Below, one piece after another: positions 46,074 to 57,175 of a stretch of 64,000 nt of DNA (the stretch's first letter is position 1; the number at the start of each line of letters is the position of its first letter). The DNA lies in assembly GCA_963724645.1 (NCBI GenBank), contig CAVRVJ010000002.1, positions 372,001 to 436,000 on the forward strand. The letters run 5' to 3'. The translations under genes were made by a program, and so were the position numbers. The DNA is from CAVXSP01 sp963724645 (GTDB lineage Bacteria > Acidobacteriota > Vicinamibacteria > Vicinamibacterales > SCN-69-37). The notes below the pieces were generated by a model. That model had not been told where the DNA came from. It ran no database searches and saw only the letters and a list, made by a program, of their open reading frames with translations.

Positions 46074-46763
46074 ATGAGACGGACCTTTGTGCTGAGTGTG
46101 TTCGCAGCGACGTGGTGCCTGGGTTCATCAGCCGCGGCGCAAACCCCGGTCGCCCCGGCGGCTCAGCCCCAAGCCGCGTCGAGCCCCGCCAAAGGGACAG
46201 GCTTCTACATCAGTGGCAACGCGGGCATCGCGTCCGTGGAGCACGTGGGCGGCATGGCCGGCGGCGAGGCGGGATTTCGCCTCTCTGACAGGCTGGAGAT
46301 CTTCGGCGAAGGCGTCTGGATGGAGGACGTCGTGACCCGGCGGCGTCTCGAGCACGCCAATACGGTGGCCGCCTACCTCCAGGCTTCGCAGGGCAAGCCG
46401 GCGACCGGCACCGTCATCGCCCCGGCGTCCTACGGAGGCGGCGGCGTTCGTTTCATGTTCATGACGAGCGGCAGCGTCCGCCCGTACGCGACGTTGAGCG
46501 TCGGCGGCGCGCACATTGCGCTGCAGCCGGTGTTCACCCTCAACGGCACCGACGTGACGTCGTCGATCGGGCAGTACGGCGTCACGCTCGGAAGCGATTT
46601 GACCGGAGAGGTCAACAAGCCCGCGTTCGGGGGCGGCGGCGGGGTGCGGTTCGCGCTGACGCGTTGGTACATGGATGGTGGAGTTCGTGTGATCAGCATC
46701 CGGACTTCCGATCAGACAACGAACGTACTGGGCGTGAGCGCGACGGCCGGCATCAAGTTCTAG
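46074..46763 (+). CDS. Outer-membrane beta-barrel protein
   Basis: 229 residues. Signal peptide (TFVLSVFAATWCLGSSAAAQ), a short PAAQPQAASSP linker, then eight or so amphipathic strands with glycine/aromatic alternation (GFYISGNAGIASVEHVGG, GGVRFALTRWYMDGGVRVIS) ending NVLGVSATAGIKF. This is the OmpA/OmpW-size barrel type. GGAGGA precedes the ATG. No operon partner; tRNA-His follows. Confidence 0.72.
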   Translation: MRRTFVLSVFAATWCLGSSAAAQTPVAPAAQPQAASSPAKGTGFYISGNAGIASVEHVGGMAGGEAGFRLSDRLEIFGEGVWMEDVVTRRRLEHANTVAAYLQASQGKPATGTVIAPASYGGGGVRFMFMTSGSVRPYATLSVGGAHIALQPVFTLNGTDVTSSIGQYGVTLGSDLTGEVNKPAFGGGGGVRFALTRWYMDGGVRVISIRTSDQTTNVLGVSATAGIKF

Positions 46764-46810
46764 CGCCGCCGAGGCCAAGTGACTCGTGCTACATTCAAGG
46801 GTCCTCGTGT

Positions 46811-46886
46811 GGTGGGCGTAGTTCAGTGGCAGAACGCCTGACTGTGGCTCAGGAGGTCGCGGGTTCGATACCCGTCGCCCACCCCA
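46811..46886 (+). tRNA. tRNA-His (GTG)
   Basis: Full cloverleaf with the extra 5' G typical of tRNA-His: G-1 then acceptor GTGGGCG/CGCCCAC, discriminator C and encoded CCA. Anticodon stem CCTGA/TCAGG with loop CTGTGGC gives GTG. T-arm CGGG-TTCGATA-CCCG. Nothing points to insertion here. Confidence 0.97.
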
Positions 46887-47014
46887 TCATTTTTTACCTC
46901 ACAACGACTTGATCGATCGGTCACCTTCCGTTGCCACGAGTTGCCACGGCTGGTTGACACCCCGGGACAATCCAGCAGCCGAATCGCGTTGCGCGCACAC
47001 ATGCCGACTCGGCT

Positions 47015-47039
47015 CACTATAGTGGCGACCACTATAGTG
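47015..47039. promoter_or_regulatory. Tandem palindromic operator upstream of PadR remnant
   Basis: CACTATAGTG occurs at 47015-47024 and 47030-47039, both perfect ten-base palindromes. The position just before a PadR remnant and an ADOP permease suggests the former repressor site. Confidence 0.55.
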
Positions 47040-47071
47040 TCTGACAACCCGCTGATCGTGGAGTCCGTCTA

Positions 47072-47223
47072 ATGAATCGCATGACAGACGACGCAAGCCT
47101 GAGGCCGGCCCTCACCGATCTGGCGTTTCACATCGTCATCGCGTTGGGCAAAGGACCTGCGCACGGAAATACTTCAAGCTGACTGACCGTGGCAGACGGG
47201 CAGCTGAGGCCGAGCGGGCCTGA
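47072..47223 (+). pseudogene. PadR-family regulator remnant
   Basis: SLRPALTDLAFHIVIALGKG and PAHGN are the start of a PadR winged helix. The sequence then jumps, in another frame, to KYFKLTDRGRRAAEAERA, the end of the wing. About 100 bases of recognition helix are missing. It should have preceded and regulated the ADOP gene at 47313. Confidence 0.75.
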
Positions 47224-47312
47224 TCGGGTGGCTGCTATCGGAGCGGTGGAGCCCACACGCGCGGCTCCGGTGGCAGCGGCAACGAATACATTCGAGAGGG
47301 AAGGCAGGACGT

Positions 47313-49780
47313 ATGGATGCAGTCGGACGCGAGATTCGGCACGCGGCACGGCGGTTGGTCGGGAGCCCGGCATTCACGCTAGCCACCGTGCTGACCTTGG
47401 CGCTGGCCGTTGGCGCAAACGCTGCGATTTTCGCCGTGGTGTATCGAGTCGTCTTGAACCCGCTCCCATACCAGGACTCGAATCGGCTGATCGCGCTCGA
47501 CTACGGCCTTCCCACGCGACACGTCAACTCCGGCGTGAAATACATGAGCTGGCAGCTCTATTACCAGCTCGCCGATCGCGCGCACACGCTCGAGAGAGTA
47601 GCGGTTTACAACATCTCGGGCGTCACGCTCACGGATACTGAAGGCAATCCCGAGCGGATTCAGATATCCCGCGCGACGCCGTCGCTGGCGTCCGTGCTCC
47701 ACGTCCAGCCAGCCCTGGGCCGTTGGTTTACCGATCAGGAAGGCGTGCCGGGCAGCCCGCCGCCTGTCGTGCTTTCGCATGGGCTGTGGGTCCGGCGCTA
47801 CGGACGCGACCCCGGCATCGTCGGCCGATCGCTCACGATCGACGGACTACCCACGACCGTCGTCGGCGTGATGCCCTTGTCATTTACCTTTCCCGACGCC
47901 CGTACGGATGCCTGGATCGGCTGCCCAGTCCACACGCGCGACGGCGTCCAGTCTGTTTACGGTCATGGGCGTCGCGCGGTTGCGTGATGGTATGACGCTC
48001 GCGAGCGCTCAGGCCGAGACGACCCAGCTCCTGACGGACCTCTCGCGCGTGTCTCCCAATCATCGTGGGTGGATCTCCACGGCGATGCCGCTGCAGGACG
48101 CCGTCGTCGGCCAGATTGCTCGCACGCTGTGGATCCTGCTGGGGTCGGTCGGACTCGTGTTACTCGTCGCGTGTGCGAACGTCGCGAACCTCTTTCTCGT
48201 GCGCTCCGATGCACGACGGCGTGAGGTGGCCGTGCGCCAGGCGCTTGGGGCCGGCAACCGCGCGCTCGCCGGCTACTTTCTCGCCGAGAGCGTGCTGCTC
48301 TCCATCGCCGGAAGTGTGATCGGGCTCGGCCTGTCCTGGGGCGCGGTGCGAATGCTCGTCGCCTTCGCTCCCGTCAACCTCCCTCGGCTGGAAGAAGTGC
48401 GTCTGGACGCGCCCGTGGTTGCGTTCGCGCTGGCGTTGAGCCTGCTCACCGCCATCGCGTTCGGCGCGATCCCCTGGCTGCGTCTCGCGGCGCTCACGGT
48501 CGTCATTGCACGAGAGTGGTCGCAGCAATACCGCAAGCCGTGGCCGCTACCGCGCGCGTCATCTGTTGATGGGCGGACAGGTGGCCCTCGCACTCGTCCT
48601 CGTCGTCTTCTCGGGTCTGATGCTCCGCAGCCTCCAGAAGCTTCGCGCCGTCGATCCCGGCTTCGACGCCAGATCGGCACTCACTCTTAGCATCGCACTG
48701 CCCGATCGCGAATACGCGAGCCGCCGCTCAGCAGTCGCCACGCACCGCGCGATCTTGGATCGCCTGAGCGCGATACCGGGCGTCACCGCTGCGTCCGCGT
48801 CCACCTGCCTGCCTCTTTCGACTTTTTGTCTTGAGCACATGGTGGTGCCGGAAGGCGTCGTCGACGACGGCACGCTTCGGCCAAGGGCCTTGTTCTACGC
48901 TGTCGCCAGCGGCTACTTCGAGGCGACGGGCATCCGATTGCTCCGCGGCCGGTTCATCGACCGCGGGGACGTGGAGCGTGGCGAACCGGTTGCTGTCGTG
49001 AACACCGCGCTGGCCGATGCGCTCTTCCCGAATCAGGATCCACTCGGCAAGCGTTTCAGATCTTCGGGCCGACCGACCTCATCACCCAACGCCCCGCCGT
49101 GGCTGGAGATTGTCGGTGTCGTCTCGAATACGCCCGTCGCATCGCTCGCGGAGCGGACGCCGGTGGCCCAACTCTACATGCCGATGTCCATCGCCGGCGG
49201 TCCAGACATTCCCGTCGAGACAATGCTTGGACCGAGCGTCTCCAAGATGAGCTACGCCGTGCGCGCGGCGACGCCGCCCTCCACCCTTGTCGCCGCCGTG
49301 CGTACCGCGGTCGGCGAGATCGATCCGAACTTGGCAGTGTCCGACGTGCGGTCACTGGAAGACATTCTTGATCGTGCGGCTGCGCAGATGGCGTTCACGA
49401 CGACGCTGATCATCATCGCTGCGAGCGTCGCATTGATGCTCGGCGTGATCGGCATCTACGGCGTCATGTCCTACATCGTAAGTCAGCGGACGGGCGAGAT
49501 CGGCGTCCGCCTGGCCCTCGGGGCAGAGCCTGGCCAAGTTGCGGGCATGATCATCAGACAGGGGGGATTTGTCGCGTTCGCTGGCGTCATCGTCGGCCTC
49601 GGCCTCGCATACGCCGGTAGCCGACTTCTCGCGTCGCTGCTCTACGGCGTCAGCGCTCGTGACCCCGTTGTGTTTGCGGCGACAACGGTCCTGTTGTTGG
49701 CCGTCGCGCTCGTGGCATGCTGGCTCCCTGCGCGACGTGGCGCTCGCCTCAGTCCTCTGGAGGCTCTACGGACCGAGTAG
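47313..49780 (+). CDS. ADOP-type ABC transporter permease 1, two frameshifts
   Basis: About 822 residues of the acidobacterial duplicated MacB/FtsX permease family. First MacB-PCD domain from SPAFTLATVLTLALAVGANA with periplasmic part; first FtsX block WILLGSVGLVLLVACANVAN; second copy with LLMGGQVALALVLVVFSGLM and closing FtsX block IIIAASVALMLGVIGIYGVM to WLPARRGARLSPLEALRTE. Shifts near 47930 and 48510. No ATPase gene is adjacent, typical for these orphan permeases. Likely lipid, peptide or drug export; unknown. Confidence 0.86.
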
Positions 49781-49851
49781 AGATCGGAGGACCGCCGCGC
49801 CAGATCCGCGAACCGCATTCACGCATCTCACGCCGCTTCATTGCAAGCCGA

Positions 49852-50196
49852 CTACAACCCCAGCAGGGCTCTGAGTCGCTCGCGCACGTCAGTGAGCACA
49901 TCGACCGAAGCCTTCGCCTCGAATACGACGCGACGCGCCTGCCAGTCAAGGTTTTTGACGTGATCTGCCAACACGACGCCGGTGATCTTCGCGCCGGGAG
50001 GGAGCGTCACCTCAAACGGATAGCCTTTCACGTGGCTGGTGATTGGACAGGCGATTGCGAGTCGTGCCTTCTCGTTGTAGGCGCGCGCTGAAAGGATCAG
50101 TGCGGGGCGACGCCCGCGCTGCTCGTGCCCCGCCTGGGGATCGAACGTCAGCCAAACAAGGTCCCCCGCATCGGGGACATAGCTGCGGGCTACCAC
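49852..50196 (-). CDS. mazF: MazF-type mRNA interferase
   Basis: 114 residues. YVPDAGDLVWLTFDPQAGHE, then RRPALILSARAYN and IACPITSHVKGYPFEV are the MazF/PemK fold, with the catalytic arginine and threonine/serine region. TGVVLADHVKNLDWQARR is the conserved dimer strand. The start overlaps mazE by seven bases. Toxin of an intact module. Confidence 0.9.
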   Translation of the reverse strand: MVARSYVPDAGDLVWLTFDPQAGHEQRGRRPALILSARAYNEKARLAIACPITSHVKGYPFEVTLPPGAKITGVVLADHVKNLDWQARRVVFEAKASVDVLTDVRERLRALLGL

Positions 50197-50435
50197 GCCT
50201 CATGCCCGACCGGAGCGCCCCAGTCGCTCTCATGATGGCGATTACGCGCCGTGATGCGGCCGACGAGCTCGTCAAGCGAATACCGCGGCCGACTCGCTCG
50301 GATCACGATCGCTCCGTTGTCGACCGACACATCGACAGTGTCGCCGTCATCGAGGCGCGCTTCACGGGCGACGGACTTCGGCAGCCGCAATCCGAGGCTG
50401 TTGCCCCACTTGGAGACCTGAGTGGTCGTTGCCAT
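50190..50435 (-). CDS. mazE: MazE-type antitoxin (AbrB fold)
   Basis: 81 residues. TTQVSKWGNSLGLRLPKSVA followed by DTVDVSVDNGAIVIR is the AbrB/MazE swapped-hairpin DNA-binding domain; RYSLDELVGRITARN is the toxin-binding tail. ATG at 50435 was chosen over an upstream start because the fold begins there. Autoregulation is usual. Confidence 0.9.
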   Translation of the reverse strand: MATTTQVSKWGNSLGLRLPKSVAREARLDDGDTVDVSVDNGAIVIRASRPRYSLDELVGRITARNRHHESDWGAPVGHEAW

Positions 50436-50605
50436 GTATCTACATTGAATATACACCCGCACTGCGGCGGGGTCAAAGGGCGCGGCTTCTTTGCGCTCGG
50501 ATCAGGCAGAACATCAATCGAACCGAGGTCGCGTCGAGCGTCTCACGCCGACGCCAGAGGGAGCCGCCCTCATGTATAGTGTATCTATATAGGTAGCAGG
50601 GCAAC

Positions 50606-50947
50606 ATGCCACCTCAGTCGCCAAAACCGCCCAAACCCCTGTCGCTGAGCGCGGTCGCCGTTCTCGACGCCATCGCCAGGCGGATCCGGCACGGCTTCGA
50701 CATCATGGACGCGACCGGTCTCCCGAGCGGCACCGTCTACCCCATCCTCGGCCGGCTCGAGCGCGACGGCTATGTCCGGTCCCGGTGGGAGCCGCAGGCC
50801 ACCGCCTTGCGCGAGAAACGCCCGCCGCGTCGGTACTACGAGGTCACTGCCAGCGGCGCGAAGACGCTCGCCCACTCCATCGAGCATTACCGCACGCTGG
50901 GCGGTCGTGCGGCACTCGCGGCGCCACGCGCGCCGCTCCCGGAATGA
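50606..50947 (+). CDS. PadR family regulator 1
   Basis: 113 residues. The winged helix is compact: SLSAVAVLDAIARRIRHGFD, GLPSGTVYPILGRLERDGYV and RRYYEVTASGAKTLAHSIEH. It overlaps the ADOP start by four bases (ATGA), so it is co-translated with and probably regulates that transporter. TATAGTGTATCTATATAGG lies directly upstream and could be its operator. Confidence 0.85.
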   Translation: MPPQSPKPPKPLSLSAVAVLDAIARRIRHGFDIMDATGLPSGTVYPILGRLERDGYVRSRWEPQATALREKRPPRRYYEVTASGAKTLAHSIEHYRTLGGRAALAAPRAPLPE

Positions 50948-53611
50948 GCACGGCCGCCGGGCCCTCGCACGCGGCTCGCGCGACCTACCGGCGAGCCATC
51001 GGCATCGTCCGAGCCGCGAGCCTCATCGTCCCGGCCTCCCGCCGGCGCGACTGGCTCCGCGAATGGGACGGTGAACTCTCGTACCGGATCTTTGCGCTCG
51101 ATCGCGCGGGCCGCCTCGACGCCCGCGCAGCCGCCGCGATGCTCTGTCGCACGCTGGGGGCGTTCCCGCACGCCCTCTGGCTTCTTCGCAACGAAACGAG
51201 GCTCGACACCATGCTTCACGACATCCGATACGCGCTGCGCCTCTCGCTCCGCCGTCCGGCATTCGCCATTCTCGTCGTGCTCACGCTGGGCGTCGGAATC
51301 GGCGCCAACAGCGCGATGTTCAGCATCGTCAACTCGGTGCTCCTGCAGCCGCTTCCCTACGAGCGGTCCGAGGAGCTGGTGTACATGTTCGGTGCGTTCA
51401 GAGGGGGCAACCAGGCGTCGATTTCGCCGCCGGACTTCCTCGACTACCGCGAGCGACAGACCGTCTTCTCGTCGCTCGCCGCGCGAACGCTGTTCGGCTA
51501 CGCCGTGATCGGCGGAGGGGACAGGCCGGAGCGCGTCCCGGCGTCGATCGCCACTGCCAACTTCTTCTCGACCCTCGGCGTTCAGCCGATCCTGGGACGA
51601 GCGTTCCGGCCCGACGAGGAGCAGGGCGCTCACGACGTCGTCATCATCTCGAACGGACTCTGGCAACAGCGCTTCGGGGAGAACTCCGGCGTCCTCGGCA
51701 CCAGCGTCTCCATCGACGGACGCCCGCACACCGTCGTCGGCGTCCTGCCACCGCTCCTCGACCGCATGATCAACGTCCAGGTGTGGCGGCCGGTCCCGTT
51801 CGGCACGGGCGACACGGCCGTGCGCCGCTTCCACTTCCTGCGCGGTCTCGGCCGCCTGGCGCCCGGCGTCACGGTTGCGCAGGCGCAGCGTGAAATGGAC
51901 AACATCGCGCGACAGCTCGAGCAGACGTACCCGGAGAACGAATCGTGGAAGCTCCGGCTGGTGCCGTACCGCGAGGTCGTCGTCGGAGACGTCGGCCGCA
52001 CGCTCATCGTGCTTCTGGGCGCGGTCGGGCTCGTGCTACTCATCGCTTGCGGCAACGTCGCGAGCTTGCTGCTTGCGCGCGCGACGGCGCGCAGCGGCGA
52101 GATGGCGATCCGCACGGCGCTCGGTGCGTCACGTCCGCGACTCGTCAGGCAGCTGCTCACCGAGAGCCTCGTCCTGGGACTTGCAGCCGGGACGGTCGGG
52201 CTCGGGCTCGCCTATTACCTCGTGCAGGGCGTCCGCACCGCCGGTGTGGGCATCCTGCCGCGGCTCTCCGAGCTCGCCCTCGACCAGACGGCGCTGTTCT
52301 TCACGTTCGCGCTGTCGCTCGCCACCAGCCTCGTCTTCGGGCTGGCGCCGGCGCTCCACGCGGCGAAGGGCGGCATGTCGGCCATCCTGACGTCGCTCGG
52401 AAGGGGATCAGGCGGCAGAACCGGCGCACGCACGCGCGACGTGCTCGTCGTCGTCCAGGTGGCGGTGTCGTTCGTGATGCTGATCGTCGCCGGCCTGCTG
52501 ATCCGAAGCCTCTGGCAGATTCAGCGCGTGGACCCGGCGTTCGATCCTCGCGGCGTGTTCACGGCCGAGATCGCGCTGCCGGAGATCAAGTACCCGGTGC
52601 GTGCGGATGCCGATCGATTCTGGTCCACGCTCACCGACCGCGTGCGGTCGATCCCGGGTGTCGAGACGGCCGCGGGCACGAACCTGCTTCCCCTCCGAGG
52701 CGGCGGCGACACCTACTTCTACGTCGACGGCCGCCCGCCCGCGACCGACGCCGACAAGTTGAACGCGACGGTCTCGGTCGTGACGGATGACTACTTCGAG
52801 ACGATGCGGATCCCCGTGAGAAGCGGGCGCACGTTCACCGGAACCGATCGCGCCGACGGTCCGGGCGTGATGCTGATCAACGAGGGACTGGCGAGGCGGC
52901 TCTTCCCCGGTAGAAACGCTGTGGGCGCACGCCTCGTCGTCGACTTCGGCAAGCCGTTTCGCGGGGAGATCGTCGGCGTGGTGAGCGATGTGCGCCTCTA
53001 CGGGCAGGCCAACGAGGTGCCCGATCAAATGTACTTCTCGATCCGCCAGCCCGGAGCCGGGTTCGGCGCCACGCGGATGCGGCTCGTTGCCCGCGTGCAG
53101 GGAGACCCCACAGCCATCACGCCCCAGGTGCGCGCCGGTACTCCGCGAGCTCGATCCTGATGTGCCGCTGGCGTCGGTGGAGCCGATGGAGGACATCCTA
53201 TCCGGCTCGATCCGCGACGTCCGGTTCCGTGCCGGGCTCCTGGCGGGATTCGCCGGAGCGGCCTTCCTTCTGGCTGTGATCGGTCTCTACGGCGTACTCG
53301 CGTACTCGGTCACGCGGCGGTCACGAGAGCTCGGGATCCGGATTGCGCTCGGCGCGCGATCGGCCGAAGTGTTCCGGCTCGTGGTGCGGGAGGGGATGCT
53401 GCTCGTGGCGCTCGGCGTCGCGCTGGGCCTCGCCGGCTCGTTCGCCGCCACGCGGTTCGTTTCGGGCATGCTGTTCGACGTCGCCAGCACCGACCCGAAC
53501 GTGTTCGTCGCTGTGACGTTGGCCCTCCTCGGCTCCGGGCTCGCCGCCTGCGTGCTGCCCGCGCGGCGGGCGACGAGGGTGGACGCGATGGAGGCGCTTC
53601 GGACCGAGTAG
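50944..53611 (+). CDS. ADOP-type ABC transporter permease 2, one frameshift
   Basis: About 889 residues. An N-terminal cytoplasmic extension (DWLREWDGELSYRIFALDRA) of the type seen in this family precedes MLHDIRYALRLSLRRPAFAI and two MacB/FtsX units: IVLLGAVGLVLLIACGNVAS in the first and GAAFLLAVIGLYGVLAYSVT in the last, closing RVDAMEALRTE. One extra G near 53140 (after AITPQVRA) shifts the last 155 residues. ATG overlaps the PadR stop. Confidence 0.88.
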
Positions 53612-53633
53612 GACTGATGCCGGCGGTCAAGTC

Positions 53634-56322
53634 TTACTCCGCCAGCGCAGCAACCGGATCGATCCGGCTGGCGCGCCGTGCGGGTACCACGCAGGCCAGG
53701 ACGGCGACAGCGGCGAGCGCTGCGGTGACGACAATAAGGACGACTGGATCCGTCGCCGCGATGCCGAACAACTGGCTCTGCAGCAGCCGGCGGAACACGG
53801 CGATGACGGTGGCGCCACCGACGACGCCAAGAGCGGTCGCCGAAAGTCCCTCCCGCACGATCAGCCGGAATACCGCCGGGCCGGTGGCCCCCAATGCCAT
53901 CCGAATCGCAACCTCCTTTCGGCGATACGCGACCAGGTACGCGAGCAGCCCGTAAATCCCGACAGCGGCAAGAAACAGGGCGACCGAGCTGAACGTCAGC
54001 GAAAGCAGCATCGCGAGACGGCGACTGGCAATCGATTTCGTCGTCCATCGGTCCATCGGCTGAAGGTCGAATACCGCCAGCTCCGGATCGAGCGATCGAA
54101 TGGCGGTGCGAACGCCGGCCGATGCGAGCATCGGATCGACGCCGGTGTGGATGGCGAACGTCAGCAGGCGCGACGGCTGCTGCGACAGCGGGAAGTAGTA
54201 CGCCCCGGCCGACGGCTGGGTGTCGACGAGTGACTGCAGCTTGATCGGCGCGATCACACCGACGACCGTGAATCGCAGACGTCGTCGGCGTGACAGCAAG
54301 CAGGTTGTTCGGATCGTCCGGTCGATACAACCGGCGACCGATCGGACTCGTCCCCGGCCAGAACCTGTCCGCGAGCGTCTGGTCGACGATCGCGACGTTC
54401 GCTGCGGTTTCCACGTCGCGGCTGTCGAACAAACGGCCGGCGAGCAGCCGCGAGCCCATCGCCTCCAGATAACCAGGCGAGACGACGACGCGCGCCGGCG
54501 ACACGAACGATTCGCCGGGCCGGACCTGAAATCCTTCACCCATCATGAGGCTGTTGGTGTGATTGATCCCAAATGGAATCGTGTCCGTGGCGCCGGCGGC
54601 CGTGACCGACGGCAACGCGCGGAAGCGAGCCAGTGACTCGCCGGCGAAACGCCGCACCTCTGCTGGAGTCCGATAGCGTGTGTCCGGCAGTGAAACCGAC
54701 GCGGTCAGCACGCCGTCGGAACGGAAGCCCGGATCGATTGAGAGCACTCGTTTGAAGCTCGCGAACAGAAGACCGGCGCCGGCCATCAGCACGAGCGTAA
54801 ACGCCACCTGGGCAATCACCAGTCCGCGCGTGAGATGCCGGGTCCGAGGCCCGGCCGTTGTCTGTCTTCCCTCCTCGTGCAGAAAAGTGCTCGGAGCCGT
54901 CGTCCGCGTGGCCATCAGCGGAGCCGCGCCGAAAATGACGCCCGCGACGGCGCCTATGGCGAGCGTGAACACGACAGTCGTCGCATCGAACGCGATTTGA
55001 GAGCCGCGCGGCAGGTCGGCCACATCGAGCGCGATGAGCGCGCGAAGCGCCAGCCACCCGATGGCGAGTCCGCCCGCCGCCGCGCTCATGGAGAGCACCA
55101 CGCTCTCGGTAGTGAGTTGAGCGAACAGCCTTCCGCGGCCGGCGCCAAGCGCGATGCGCGTTGCGAGTTCTTTCGCGCGCGTTCGGGAGCGCGCAACCAC
55201 CAGGTTCACCACGTTCAGGCAGCCGATGAGCAAGAGGAACAGACCGCCTCCCCACACGAGCCGAAGCGCGGGCTTCACGTCGTTGACAAGCGAATCCTGC
55301 AGGCCTTCGACCACGGTGTGGAACCCGGTGTCGACAATGGCCTGCTTGAACTGCGGAACGCGATCCAGGTTGGCCCGATTGATCGCGTCAATTTCGGCTT
55401 GCGCCTGCCCGATGGTCGACCCGGACGTCAGCCGTGCGATGTACCCCCAGTTGTCGTTGTAATGCTGCTGCTTTTCGGCTGTTGTGAGCGCGAGCGGTCT
55501 CCACACCGGCACATCGGAAACGACGAGATCGAATCCTCTCGGCATCACCCCGACAATCGTGTAAGGGCGGCCATCGATTCGCACGTTCCGCCCGAGCACG
55601 GTCGCGTCGCCGCCGAACTGGCTGGTCCACAGGTCGAAGGAGAGAACGGCTTTCAGCTCGCGGCCAGGTTCAGCCTCGTCGTCGAGGAATGTGCGACCGA
55701 GGTGTGGCGCAACACCCGCGAGCCGGAAAAACGACGGCGTCACGCTCATGACGGCAATCCGAACCGGCACACCGCTCTCGTCGACGGCTTGATTGCCAAG
55801 CTTGAACAGCGCCTGCTCCTCGAACACATCGGTCTGGCTTAAACGGTCGATGTAATCTGCGGCGCTCGTGCTGTAGCCGGTGTCGACACCGGCTTTGGGA
55901 TAGCGGTTGCCGGTGATGACGATCCGATCGGGTGCGGCGACCGGCAGCGGACGCAGCAGCACGTGGTCGACAACGGCGAACAACGCGGCGTTGGCGCCGA
56001 GACAGACGGCCAGCGTCGCGCCGACGGCGAAAGTGAACGCCGGCGCTTGGGCGAGCATTCGGCAGCCGTGGCGAATGTCGCGGGCGAGATCCTCCAGTCG
56101 CGGGAACCCGCGCTGATCGCGCACCTGTTCCATCGCCTGCGCCAGGCCACCGGCCTGCAGGCGCGCGGTTCGTCCGGCCTGTTCTGAAGACACGCTTCGA
56201 CGCTGCGCCTCCTCTGCGGCGAGGTCGATATGCAGCTGGAGTTCCTCCTGCAGGTCCGCATCCGTTCGCTTCATCCGGAGCGCACCGGCGACGCGGTTGA
56301 TCCATTCGCGAACCGAAGCCAT
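53634..56322 (-). CDS. ADOP-type ABC transporter permease 3, one frameshift
   Basis: About 896 residues. The N-terminal REWINRVAGALRMKRTDADL / LQEELQLHIDLAAEEAQRR segment is the DUF of this permease family. Two MacB/FtsX units follow: LVWGGGLFLLLIGCLNVVNL and SSVALFLAAVGIYGLLAYLV, closing ARRASRIDPVAALAE. A shift near 54285 (RFTVVGVIAPIKLQ follows in the other frame) breaks it. PadR gene lies just upstream on the same strand, with a 19-base gap. Convergent with permease 2. Confidence 0.87.
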
Positions 56323-56341
56323 TTGAACCTCCCGGTCGGGC

Positions 56342-56683
56342 CTATTCCTGCAGCAGCGCACGCATGATCGTCACCGTGCGATCCCAGTCCGCTTTCTCGG
56401 TCGCAAGCTGCCGGCGTCCCGCAGCGCTGATGGAGTAATAGCGGGCCTTGCGGTTGTTGTCGGTCACGCCCCACTTCCCGCGCACGAGTCCTCGCTGCTC
56501 GAGACGCATCAGCCCCGGATACAGCGTCCCCATGTTGAGCTGCACGGCGCCCCCGGAGATCTGCTCGAGCCGAGCCGCAATCGCGTAGCCATGAAGGGGA
56601 CCCATCGTCACGAGAATCTGCAGCACCATGAGGTCCAGCGTGCCCTGCAGGATCTCCGTCCTGCGCGTTTCTCCATTAGGCAT
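56342..56683 (-). CDS. PadR family regulator 2
   Basis: 113 residues. EILQGTLDLMVLQILVTMGP, GAVQLNMGTLYPGLMRLEQR and KARYYSISAAGRRQLATEKA form the standard PadR winged helix plus dimer helix (DWDRTVTIMRALLQE). First gene of a two-gene operon with permease 3, which it probably represses. Confidence 0.88.
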   Translation of the reverse strand: MPNGETRRTEILQGTLDLMVLQILVTMGPLHGYAIAARLEQISGGAVQLNMGTLYPGLMRLEQRGLVRGKWGVTDNNRKARYYSISAAGRRQLATEKADWDRTVTIMRALLQE

Positions 56684-56815
56684 ACAAATAGAGGCTATGC
56701 GTGTTTCAGTTGAATGTCAAATGGAGGTGTCATGATCGTCATGGCAATTGTTGTTCTCTTCTTCAGCGCACGGCCGTAGAATCCAAGAACTCCCTACGCC
56801 CGTCTCGGAGGAGCC

Positions 56816-56998
56816 ATGAAAAAAGACCTTCGGATGAACGCCAAGTCGCCGGATCCGGACGATCTGGCCCGCGAGGAACTGCCGGAGCCAGACGTCCAGG
56901 AGATGGATCCGCACAAACGCCGGGCCGAGCGCTTCCAGACAGATCGATCCGCGCCGCACATCCCGCCTTTGGAGAGGGGAAAGATCACCGGCGAGTGA
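56816..56998 (+). CDS. Small acidic/charged hypothetical protein
   Basis: 60 residues, highly charged and proline-rich (SPDPDDLAREELPEPDVQEM), with no membrane segment or known domain. CGGAGGAG sits at good spacing before the ATG. It is probably disordered. Function unknown. Confidence 0.55.
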   Translation: MKKDLRMNAKSPDPDDLAREELPEPDVQEMDPHKRRAERFQTDRSAPHIPPLERGKITGE

Positions 56999-57175
56999 CA
57001 CGCGGTTGCGCCGCGACGGGGCCCTGCGAGCGGGGCCGGTGCTTCGATCAAGCTCGGGAGTCGCAGGTGGAAAGCGAAGCTCGTGCGCTCGAAACCGAGA
57101 TGCATGAACGGCGTTGCCGACAGGTATCGGCCAAAATTGGTGTGTGATTTGGGCTAATGTGTACTCGAGGTCCCG

